A stretch of 64,000 bases of DNA from Silene latifolia (lineage: Eukaryota > Streptophyta > Magnoliopsida > Caryophyllales > Caryophyllaceae). Below are positions 54,041 to 64,000 of this stretch, one piece after another (position 1 is the first letter of the stretch; every line of letters begins with the position of its first letter). The position numbers and the translations under genes were made by a program. The DNA lies in contig NC_133538.1 in the NCBI RefSeq assembly GCF_048544455.1, positions 19,123,969 to 19,187,968 on the forward strand. The letters are read 5' to 3'. The notes below the pieces were generated by a model. It saw only the letters and a program-made list of their open reading frames with translations, did no database searches and was not told where the DNA came from.

Positions 54041-56081
54041 TTGTATTTTAATACATATCCAAAATCCCAATCCTATACCTCTGCATATTCAAACACTACG
54101 CGATATACACGAAACCCTTCCTTATACCCTAAAGCACATAAACCACCCTCGTCGTCTGTCGTTCATATCTGACGCAACCACCAGCGCCTCGCAAACCACC
54201 GCCTCGACATTCTTCATCATCGCCCTAGCAACAGCGTAGCACCGATCATCGCTAGTCCTTCATCGCCTTATCGAGGTGTGTGTCAATCGTCATATTCTTC
54301 ATTATATACCTGATAAATCGTTTATTTAGTACAAATTGATTTCGTAACTATCATAATTGAACAATGAAATCATATTCTGCATTTAATTTCAGACAATTCG
54401 TTAATCTGCTTGTGCTATTGCTCTTAATTTTTCGTGGAATTGCTTGTGCTTATCCCCAATCCCCTTACTCTGCTTGTGCTATTGCTCGTGCTATTTTTCG
54501 TTGATTTTGCTGAATTTATCAATCTTTCTTACTGCAATCTCTTTCGTGTAAGACAATTTTATAGTTAGATTATCATGAGACCAGCCCTTATAATGGGAAA
54601 TTGATGATCATTTGCCATAAAATTGGTGAATTATGGCAAATGATACACGGAAACAATAGTTTTTAGTTTCGTGGCTTGGTTGAAATACCCCTATTACTTG
54701 TCCAGAATCATCGGAGTAATTTCCGTACATTTTTTTCAAATCATCACCATATATAGAATGTAGTGAAACCGCCCAATACAATTTGTGCTAGGAAAGCTTC
54801 TCGGTTTTCTCTGCGGTAGTATTATTTGTATTGATTTTCGATGTACAGATTGTTTCCCCATATACATGTCAACTATTAGTTTATAAATATGTAGGGATCG
54901 AGGCCTAATAACCCCCGGTTCGGCTGGTTCTATACCTCTTTCGTGTCAATACTGAAATGCGCCTGTCGAACCAGGCTTAACTAAATTAAAGAACTACCAC
55001 GCTTCAGATGTATCTTTCCCTGCCATCCCATTTCCATTCACTTATTTGATATCAAACCAAAAATTTCTTTACGGAGTACCCTTTTAGCAGAAATTCATGA
55101 GGACCCATTTCCATGCTGTTTGGTGGATTCAATTCATTCAAAGTACTGTACCAAGTACTAGTAGAACACTGCAAGACTCCTAATGCCTGATGGCTTTTCT
55201 GTGGGATGTTGGGCGGCATATCTGATGTGGGGACCAAGTAGTCAGAGAGAGAAGCGTTTTGTGCTTCTACTGGATGTTGTTGACTGCTCTGAATACCCCT
55301 CTTAAAGAATATAAAAGGTAAACAAATGAATGGAACGGAGGAAATACTCGGTTTCTTTCTCGTAGCAGAACTTAAAGTCTCAAGACTTGTAACTTCGAGT
55401 TCTGCTCATCAAAACATTAAAACAAATTCACATATACAGACTGAAAAAAAGGATATGATCATTGGAGTGAGCCTGCACTGCTGTAGTGTTGTACATGTTT
55501 TCTTGTTGTCAACAGCAAAATCTATAAAACAACTATCCTAAGCTCAGCAAACTCTACTTCTATCACTGAGATTAATGACATCTGCTTTACATATTTCAAG
55601 TTAACTTTTTATACAATACTATTTTCCTCAATTTAACTATGCTCCCCGGTGAACCATCGTCCATTCATCAGCATGTTTTCGTTCTAGGAGCCAATTGTGC
55701 GACTCTATTTCCCTGCGTATCACTGTTTCGAACCCTCAAAAGTCCGTTGATGTATCTTTCCCCTGCCATCCCATTTCCATTCACTGATTTGATATCAAAA
55801 CAAAATTATCGCTTCCTTTATTTTTTTTTCTAATCAATTATTTTTTCTTTTATGTGGACACTTTGTTATACTTGAATTTAGCTCAGGTTCATCTTCCATC
55901 AAATCATTTTTGACACTCTTTTATTAGCATTGTGTCACATCATCGTATTCAAATGAAAAAAAAAAGTGAAATACAGAATTTATGTGATTCTCTGAAGTAC
56001 AGAATTTATCAATTTGGTATTTAGTTAGTCTTCTAACTTTTCACATCTGACTTATCTATATAATTAACTATATAGATAAAT
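54041..56081 (+). other. CACTA-1 region upstream of the transposase
   Basis: 54060-54270 looks like an untranslated exon (CATCGCC-rich) ending at a donor-like GAGGTGTGTG near 54273. A segment of about 50 bp, GATGTATCTTTCCCTGCCAT to GATATCAAA, occurs at 55005-55056 and again at 55749-55800. TATCTATATA and TATATAGATA (56053-56078) form an inverted repeat just before the transposase ATG. The open frames are unconvincing. Confidence 0.5.
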
Positions 56082-59000
56082 ATGGCACGTACTTGGATGT
56101 CTGATGCAAAAAAGGTGACCCAGAATATGATGTCGGGTTAGCCGAATTTTATGCCTTTGTTAGAGAGAATGTGACAAACACATCTAGTATGGCGTGCCCT
56201 TGTTATATGTCTCTTAATATGAGTTATATGAGCTTGTCAGATGTAAAAATTCATTTACAAAAGAGAAATTTTAATCCAAAATATAGACGCTGGACTTTTC
56301 ACGGAGAATCTAGAATCATAAAAGGAGGAATTGGAGAAGGTATAAATCTCCAATTTAGTGAGATGGAGAAAGAAACATGTTTCAATCTAATTGAAAAGGA
56401 TTCTAATTCACTGGAAGATCCGAATTTGGGTATGAATTCGGAGTCGATTGATGAGTCTGATGATAACTCTGAAAATATATGGGGAGATTTTTTGGAGACA
56501 ATGAGGAAGAATGTAACTCGTCTATAAATGTTGATGAAGACATTATAGATGATGAGGAAGACCTTATTGAAAATGATTTGGAGGACATAAGTATTGTATT
56601 AGATAAGTTAAAAGATACTGAGATGCCGTTGTATAAGAGTTGCAAGAAATACACAAAATTGGCGTCAATTGCTAAGCTATATAATTTGAAAGCAAAAAAT
56701 GGGTGGAGCGACAAGAGTTTTAATGACCTCCTAGAATTGGTGAAAGACATGCTTCCCGAAGATAATGTGCTTCCCAATCGCACCTATGAGGCAAAGAAGA
56801 TACTTCGAGGAATTGGTATGAAATATGAAAAGATTCATGCATGTCCTAACGATTGTATATTGTATCGCAAAGAATATGAGACATGCACGCACTGTCCAGT
56901 TTGTAAAGAGTGGCGGTATAAAAAGAAGGAGGGGATCCCAGCAAAAGTTTTGTGGTACTTTCCAATAATTCCAAGGTTGATACGCCTTTTTGCGAATAAG
57001 GAAGATGCGAAGCTATTGACATGGCATAAAACTGCCAAAGCTAATGATGGGAAGTTGAGACACCCGGCTGATGGGTTAGAGTGGAAGTACATTGATTCTA
57101 AGTACCCGGAGTTTGGCAAAGAACCGAGAAATCTCCGTCTTGCATTATCAACCGACGGGATGAATCCTTATGGAAATTTGAGTAGTCAGCATAGTACTTG
57201 GCCAGTACTTTTAGCTATTTACAACTTACCTCCATTTTTATGCATGAAACGCAAATACTTGATGTTGTCCTTGTTGATTTCTGGGCCTAAAGAACCTGGT
57301 AACGATATAAATGTTTATTTGGCTCCTCTTCTTGATGATTTGAAATTATTATGGGATAAAGGGATAGAAGTTTTTGACGCCTATCAGAATAGCGCATTCA
57401 ATTTAAAAGCAATGTTATTGTGCACTATATATGACTTTCCTGCATATGGCAATCTCTGCGGGCATACGGTACATGGGAAGGAGGCGTGCCCTTTGTGTGG
57501 TGAAGATGTAGATTCTTGCTATTTGACATTTTCTCGGAAGCAGGCCTACTTAGGATATCGTAGGTATTTAGAAGAGGATCATTCTTATTGTAGGCAACAA
57601 AAAGCGTTCAATGGAAAACCCGAATATCGTCCACCTCCTAAGATATTAACGGGGAATGAAGTATATGAAAAGGTAAAAGATATTCAGATTACATATGGGA
57701 AGAAAGGTTCCAAATTGGCGTCTCGTGGTTATAAGAAGATGAGTCCTGATTTTGAACAACTTCCTTATTGGCGTGACCTCTCTATAAGACACTGCTTAGA
57801 TGTTATGCATATTGAGAAGAATGTATGTGATAATATCATCAACACTCTTCTCAATGTTCCAAATAACTCAAAAGACAACAAGGCGGCTAGGAAAGATATG
57901 ATGGATATGAAAATTAGGCCTGAGCTAGCACCACAAGAAAAGGGTACACGTTCTTATTTGCCTCCGGCTGCTCATACGCTTTCAAAAAAGGAGAAAATGG
58001 AGTTTTGCCTGTCATTGCTTGGTGTTAAAGTGCCAGAGGGATATTCTTCAAATATAAGCAACCTTGTATCAATGCGAGATCTCAAGCTTACTGGTTTAAA
58101 ATCTCATGACTGTCATGCATTGATGCAACAATTACTACCTGTATCTATTCGTTCCATTTTACCTAAAAAGGTTCGATTTGCTATAAGTAGGTTCTGCTTT
58201 TTCTTCAATGCCATATGCAACAAAGTAATTGATCCCTCAGAGTTGGACTCCTTGCAAAAACTAATTGTTTGTTCTCTTTGTCAATTTGAAATGTATTTTC
58301 CTCCTTCTTTTTCACGATCATGGTTCATCTAATCGTACACTTGGTTAGAGAGATTAGATATCTTGGGCCAGTTTATTTGAGGTATCAATATCCATTTGAA
58401 AGATTGATGAAAGTGTACAAGTCCTACACTTCTAATAGATATCGGCCTGAAGGGTGTATTGCTGAGCGTGCAATTATTGACGAAGCACTTTCTTTTTGTT
58501 ATACTCACTTATCTGATGCAGAATTACTTGGGGTTCCTAAGAGTCGGCATAGTGAGTGGATGACGGGAAAAGGGCTTAGAGGTCATGTTTGTCAAGATAT
58601 GACAACAGAGAAGTGGCATATTGCACACACATATGTCCTTCACAACGAGGATGAGGTACAACCATACATCAAAGAACACATGGTGTTCTTAAGGAATAAC
58701 CACCGAAATAAAACCGAGAAGTGGATTGCAAATGAGCACAATAAGACGTTTAGAGTTTGGTTTAAGGGTCGAATCATTCAAGACTTGCAAGAATATCCAG
58801 AAGCTATCTCTTCCAGATTAAAACGACTTTGTTTTGGGCCAGATATTTCCGCTTCTTCTTATACTGGTTATGCCATTAATGGTTGTACGTTTTACACTCG
58901 TAAGAAAGATGACATGAGCACAATGCAAAATAGTGGGGTTTGTCTAGAAGCAGAAGCAATGTACTTTGCTAGTTCGAAAGATAAAAATCCTATTTTGGGT

Positions 59001-59439
59001 AAAATGAATTACTATGGAGTTATTGAGGAGATTTGGGAGTTGAATTACAGAGAATTCGAAATTCGTATATTTGGTTGCAAGTGGATTGAAAGTAACAATG
59101 GCGTTCGCAAGGATGAATTAGGATTCACGTTGGTTAATCTCGGTAAAGTCGGTCATAAGGAAGACCCTTTCATATTAGCCACTCAAGCAAAACAAGTGTT
59201 CTATGTAACATCCGGTGGACAAAAATTGGTCCGTTGTTTTATCTCAGACGGGTAGGCGTGCACTGGATACTTGTGATGAAGATGTTGTATTTGAGGGCTT
59301 TGACTATCAGTTATCACGGTTCGAAGACGCTGATATTGTTAACCCTTCAATTTTATATGCGCGTGATGATCACAATGAGGGCATATGGATTGAGAGTGAA
59401 ACCAATTCAAAAAAACGTCCCCGTGATGCTGATGTTTGA
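56082..59439 (+). pseudogene. CACTA transposase (TNP2-type)
   Basis: ATG at 56082 (MARTWMSDAKK). Domain order: transposase-associated domain with MACPCYMS and RRWTFHGES (to about 56310); an acidic linker; the TNP2 catalytic region at 56479-58332 with CPNDCILYRKEYETCTHCPV, LRLALSTDGMNPYGNLSSQH, CGHTVHGKEACPLCGED and LPYWRDLSIRHCLDVMHIEK; a DUF4218-like part after 58320 (MVHLIVHLVREIRYLGPVYL and YTSNRYRPEGCIAERAI); and a DUF4216-like C-terminus (ILGKMNYYGVIEEIWELNY, then LDTCDEDVVFEGFDYQ). Frameshifts near 56115, 56505, 58312 (one T short) and 59222 show it is dead, but each is a small change, so inactivation is recent. The role is cut-and-paste excision. Confidence 0.85.
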
Positions 59440-59796
59440 GTAAACATGGTCAAATTTATATTTTTACTTTATTTATTTCATTATTTTATTCAAGTAATTT
59501 ATTTTGTAACTTTTTTTTTCATTAAATGTACGGTATATTAATAAAGTAATTTAATTTATAAGAGAAGCATTTCGCCTTGCAGAGGACAACATTTGTTTTT
59601 TTTGTCAACCGAGGGCTTCCTTTTCCATATGGTGAAGTCATCCCGCATTTGTTCTTTTATTCCTTTGCTCCTGCATTAGCTCTTTGGTTCCTTTGCTTCT
59701 TTGCTACAAGTTTACTCTTATGCCAACTGTCTAGGTTGTAAAGAGTGGTGGTGACTTTGTGAATTAAAAATACTAATTCAATAAATTTATGTGCAG
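59440..59796 (+). other. Intergenic region between the two CACTA-1 genes
   Basis: AT-rich; a GTGCAG acceptor at 59791-59796 precedes the second gene. No gene. Confidence 0.5.
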
Positions 59797-60425
59797 GTTT
59801 AGCGATGACACCATAAAAGAGAAAAAGAAGTAAGACAAAAAAACGACTCAGGCAATCTGGTGATGGTACGACTAAGAGAGAAAAGCGTTCCCAGAGAGGT
59901 CGATCGGTCGTAAAGTTAGCATCAAAAGCTCTTAGAGATGAGGACCCAATAAAGTTAGAATGGGATAGTGAGCTAAATCATGGACCGGAGTTTGGGTGCG
60001 AAGTTCGATAGTTGGATTGGAATTCTTTGTTCGGGGACACATTAGCTGCACGGTTGAAAAATGGGATGATGTGGATCAGCCGACAAGAAAAGATATGTTA
60101 GAAATTATCACAGTATGTAGAAAATTACTTGGTTTTAAAATCATTTATGTTTTCTTATACAAAGGGTTAGTTTTTATCAATATCTATTTTTGTTTTACTT
60201 TGACCATGTAGGGGGCATTCACAGTTAGTAAGGAACGTGAAGAATGGTGTCTTAGTAAGGCAGGAGAGTTATGGAGAAAGTGGAAGAGTAAGTTAGTCTC
60301 AGGAGTGGTTATACGATGAGCGATTGACAGAGCTATCCGGTGGACACCGCCGAGCTTGTGGAAGCAGATAAAACCGGATGAATGGAATTCATTTGTGGCC
60401 TCCCATACTACTGATGCATTTAAGG

Positions 60426-61360
60426 TAATTTCTGAAATTCACCATTATTTTGGGATATATTTTACCTCAATACAATCTCCTAATAGGAACATTAGCGCAA
60501 GTGAGGTGGAGAGATAGCCAATTTCTGAAATTCACCATTATTTATCCGAACAAAAGGTAACAATGCGTTGGGATGCCATCTCGAAGCATCCACTTTCACT
60601 AGAATACAATGAATACTTCCAGCTCTTATGAGAGTTCATTCATACCAGTGCTTGTAAATTTTAATTCCAGTTGCTGATATTATTGATTGAGTTAAACCAA
60701 AATAATTTTAATTTATACCAGTTCATTCACCACCTGATTTTAATTTATACCAGTTCATCCAGCTCCAGTAAACCAAAATAATTTTAATTTATACCAGTTC
60801 ATCCAGCTCCAGTAAACCCCAGATTTCGTCAAGCTCGGATCACTCACCACCTGTTATAAACACACAGCTATCAGTTTCTGTACAAGTCAACACCGAAAAC
60901 ATTACGCCAATGACTCAAAACTTCCGTCTATGGTGCGGTAAGAGGACAGATATATTGCTTAGTCAGCCCATTAGGGGCTATACCTCATGGCTTTTTGTGT
61001 CTGAACACTGGAAGAATAACTCATTTATACATGTTTCCTAGTCATTGAGCGCATAATACTCCGAAAACAGGATATTTAAGTCCGCCACTAGCACAGCCTA
61101 CCTCTATGATGAAACCAATTTGAGGCGACTATTTCTGAATGTTGCAGCAAGCAACTACTGTTTGGTATTTTAGGAAAGGCAGACCTTTATAAATTCTAAA
61201 CTATTTTGATGTCACTGCATGATATAGTTTATAACACCTTGAGAATGGGCACATGCAAATTTCAACACACTAACATCGTATTCTCATAAGAGTTACTGTT
61301 TTTGTGGCTACAAATTAATCATTCTACAATGTAAAATGATATTTTGGGATGAAAAACAGG
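60426..61360 (+). other. Large intron of the second CACTA-1 gene with repeats
   Basis: 60692-60820 holds three units of about 46 bp built on ATTTTAATTTATACCAGTTC and ATCCAGCTCCAGTAAAC. AATTTCTGAAATTCACCATT occurs at 60427 and 60521. No gene. Confidence 0.6.
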
Positions 61361-62370
61361 GCATTAGTGAGAAAAATAAGAAGAATGTGGCTCAAAGGCA
61401 AGCACAATACCATGGTTCTCGAGGAGGATATCGGGAAGTTGAAAAGAAAGTTGTAAATTAACTTTTAATTGTTTAACTTTCTGCATTCATACTTATGGAA
61501 TATTTAGCCAACTTAAGTTAAATGCCTTTTTTAGAAAGCAGATTTTGCCGCGAAGGGATGCCCAGTGGAAAAAGTTGATCGATATTTAGTTTGGCTAAGG
61601 GCTCACAAGTCTGAGAATGGAGATATGACCGATTATGTTAAGGAAGTGGAAAAAAAATTGTAAGTTAGTATGACATTTGAAGTGTACGTTGAAACTAATA
61701 TATATGTAGCTAATTTTGTACACAACTATTTTATTTTATATATGTGTGTAGGAAGCAATAAAAAAAGACGTGAAGGCAGGTGTATTTATTCCCAAGGGAC
61801 GCGATGATATACTCGCTAAGGCGCTTGGCAAGGTCGAACATCCTGGTCGTGTTCGAGGAGTTCCTAATGGCATAGGCATAAAAGAATATTTTGGGAAAGC
61901 TCCCAAAAACCCAACTCCAACAGAGTTGAAGGAGCGGGTAATTTATTACTAAACATTGGCTTTTGTCAAGAGTTAACAAAGTGTTCAATAAGAAACTGAT
62001 TTGTTATTCAATTTTTTCCCTGTGTAGATAAGTACTTTGGAAGAGCAATTGAAGGAAACTCAAATGATGATGTTGAAGTTCTGGCAAATGGGTGAGCGAC
62101 CAAGTGAAGAAGTATTAGCTCGTTTCATGGACGCGATGATTAAAAATACACAAGGAAACTCTGCATCTATGGAGGGATCTCAATCAGAAGCTAGAGAGCA
62201 GTTAGAAGCTGGAAAAGCTACTAGAGAGGAGTCTGGAGAGAAGTCGCCCGATGACGAGCCATCTGATAAGGAGAAATCAGTTGGGCGATCTAGTGAGGAG
62301 CCACTATTTGATGAGGTTTTCCGTACTCCAGTGGCCACCATTCCGAAGTTTTCTATCTCAACACTAGAGG

Positions 62371-63073
62371 TAGTCAAATTATATTCTCTCCCTTATATCA
62401 TATTTTCTCCTACACAATACAGTTCTCATGTTTCTTCTTCCTTAAGCTTTCGTACCTCAACAATGGCATCTCTAAGCTTCTTCAATGGAAGCTCTTCATG
62501 TCACTCTGTTCAATTTCACAGGCTAGCATAAATATATTAACCTTACTAATTTGTAGTACTTTCTTATTTGCATTGACAATGTTTCCCAATCGATACTTTG
62601 CAATTTAACCTCCAAAGAATATTTGGTTTAGTTTCAACATATCCATGGTATCTTAGATGATAGATCTGAACATAACAATGGATAATTTCTCACATTGTTT
62701 TACAGATTGTCAATCATATTCTTTTGCAGGATGTCTATGAAAATGAAAAGAAGGCCTAGTATGATGCCATGAGAAGAAAAAATTCTTATATTTATATGGT
62801 TCCTTTTTAAAAAAGGCTCAATACTATAGAAAGTATGAATTTGAGATCATTGATACTTTTAAAAATGCTACATTTAGATTTCAGTAAGAATGTTGAACAT
62901 TTAAGTAATTTTTTCTTTTAGAAAATAAATAAATCAATGCCATATGTTAAATCTACACCTTCTCAACACAACTTTATATATAGATATAAGTCCTTGTTCG
63001 TACTGGTATTTTAATAATCTTATATTGATATAGATGACATATTTTGTAATTATGATTAATTTGAATTGTGTAG
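62371..63073 (+). other. Intron of the second CACTA-1 gene
   Basis: AT-rich, ending TTGTGTAG at 63066-63073 before the next exon. A reading frame runs on from the previous exon to 62531 without family text. No gene. Confidence 0.5.
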
Positions 63074-63768
63074 GCTTGGAAAAATTGTGTATTATCATTG
63101 CCAGGAAAACCGATAAAGATGGTGGCTTCAGGATTGGTGTACATATCACGTAATGGGGAGTTTGTTTCCATTCACGGTGCCTCCCTAGGTAATGGTTTTA
63201 AAAAAGTCACAATCAAGGAAGTCTATGGTGGATCCGAAAATGCTTTGTTGCCTGTACCCGCTGGCCACTTGGAGATATTAAATGACGCTAAGGGCTCATT
63301 TGTTCAATGGCCAGAAAGTAATATTCATAGTCCTAATGAGGTAATTTCAATTGCCTCTCCTAATAGAGAGGCATGTACGCATAAACCTCTCCCTTAAAAA
63401 TCCTGTAGAATTGCATTAATCTCCTTTGTCTTCAGCTCGCCGTGTCAAACAATCGTGGAACACCCAAATCAACCAATTCTACACAACCAAGGTCTAAGCC
63501 TTTAGACCCAACATCAGCCTATTTTCTTGGCGTTAAAGTTAGTCCCGAGTTCAGGCAAAAATGGAGAACCATGTCGTTAAAGAAGTTAATGATTGAGGCT
63601 CGTGTGTTAAAGACAAGTGCAACGATGATCAACGTGGATATAGAAGAGCATATACTACACCAAGAACAGAAATGCATGCTTACCTATGAAGACCTTATTC
63701 ATTGGTGTGATGAAGAAGAGATAAGTGCCTCTCACATTGTTGTATTCATCAGGTTTGATTTTTAATCT

Positions 63769-64000
63769 TCGAAAATGTTTTATACAATTTTCTTAATTTT
63801 TTTTTGAAATTAGTTAGTACGCTTTAATAGTTACATAGAGTACACAACTAAGCTCTATATATTACGAGAGGCCCATAGCCAAAGCATCCCAGCCAGCCGG
63901 TCATCCCACAAGCGCAACAATCATCCTTGCCTTATTTACTTTATTCTTTAGCTGCATGTTGCATATAATTTATAATTAATGTCCTTCCGTAAATATGCTT
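63769..64000 (+). other. AT-rich sequence at the window end, inside CACTA-1
   Basis: Follows the last visible exon. Probably an intron of the second CACTA-1 gene. No coding text seen. Confidence 0.4.

Larger units (their letters stand above)
59797..63765 (+). pseudogene. Second CACTA-1 gene (PF03004-type protein with DUF8039-like region)
   Basis: Exon pieces: 59797-60110 (MTP, stop, then KRKRSKTKKRLRQSGDG and KLEWDSELNHGPEFG; a frame change; RGHISCTVEKWDDVDQP); 60211-60425 (SKEREEWCLSKAGELWRKWK, a stop, PPSLWKQIKPDEWNSFVASH); 61361-61455 (KNKKNVAQRQAQYHGSRGGY); 61537-61660; 61752-61935 (DDILAKALGKVEHPGRVRGV); 62029-62370 (coiled, acidic); 63074-63343 (MVASGLVYISRNGEFVSIHG, LLPVPAGHLEILNDAKGSFV); and 63436-63765 (DLIHWCDEEEISASHIVVFI). 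The text follows PF03004 (plant transposase Ptta/En/Spm), then a DUF8039-like part and the stretch that precedes Ulp1-like peptidases in related plant transposon proteins. Probably the TNPA-like DNA-binding partner. Stops at 59814 and 60319 make it a pseudogene. Confidence 0.6.
53825..64000 (+). mobile_element. CACTA-1: En/Spm-type DNA transposon (right end outside window)
   Basis: It begins CACTACTACAATTATA, with subterminal GACGGTT repeats, then a noncoding region, a TNP2-type transposase gene (56082-59439) and a second multi-exon gene (59797 to beyond 63765). It interrupts TAT-2 RT next to the YIDD codons. The preceding three bases, ATA (53822-53824), would be the target duplication. The other terminus is not in the window. 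Confidence 0.85.

Noticed and set aside
55326..55833. Possible host gene fragments in the CACTA-1 upstream region
   Set aside because: Short frames with no recognisable domain. Gene capture is possible but cannot be supported from sequence alone.

Overview
This window is plant nuclear heterochromatin: 64 kb of nested transposable elements with no host gene I can support. Ty3/gypsy elements of the Athila and Tat lineages, an L1-type LINE, a CACTA transposon, Ty1/copia pieces and MITEs all point to a flowering plant. Tat elements with long spacers and an antisense gene are well known from Caryophyllaceae such as Silene, so a eudicot of the Caryophyllales is my weak guess. Element labels (ATH-1 to ATH-3, TAT-1, TAT-2, TAT-D, COP, LINE-1, CACTA-1) are mine.

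Layout. 1-4169 is the 3' part of an Athila element (ATH-1), inserted into TAT-1. TAT-1 (4170-13288, minus strand) has an antisense spliced gene at its 3' end (plus strand), then integrase, RNase H, RT, protease and gag. It is broken by a solo LTR (9347-10622, duplication GTTTC) and, in its 5' LTR, by a truncated LINE (13289-16776). 16777-18987 is AT-rich spacer with a Tourist-like and a hAT-like MITE. 18988-27279 is a complete but non-autonomous Tat-type element (TAT-D): LTRs, duplication ATTAC, gag, protease, a tandem repeat of about 167 bp, and an antisense gene with its own promoter, but no RT or integrase. 27285-28527 holds a degraded RPA1-like exon. 28528-34949 is copia debris interrupted by an internally deleted Athila (ATH-2, minus).

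From 34950 onward lies TAT-2 (minus): LTR, antisense gene, repetitive spacer and pol. It is split by a full-length Athila, ATH-3 (41012-53162, duplication ACTTC), in its RNase H, and by CACTA-1 (53825 to beyond 64000) immediately next to its RT YIDD box. CACTA-1 carries a TNP2-type transposase gene and a second multi-exon gene.

How the parts work together. The Tat elements encode sense gag-pol and, from the opposite strand, a PF04195-type protein with a coiled coil. In TAT-1 and TAT-2 the introns of that gene fall at matching places, which is possible because the genomic RNA that is reverse transcribed is antisense to them. TAT-D has lost pol, so it must have used proteins from another element, yet its LTRs are nearly identical. 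The three Athila families each carry their own short palindrome-like motif in many copies: in the gag-protease linker and just after pol in ATH-2 and ATH-3, and in the LTR in ATH-1 and ATH-3. Most coding regions carry frameshifts or stops, so most entries are pseudogenes.
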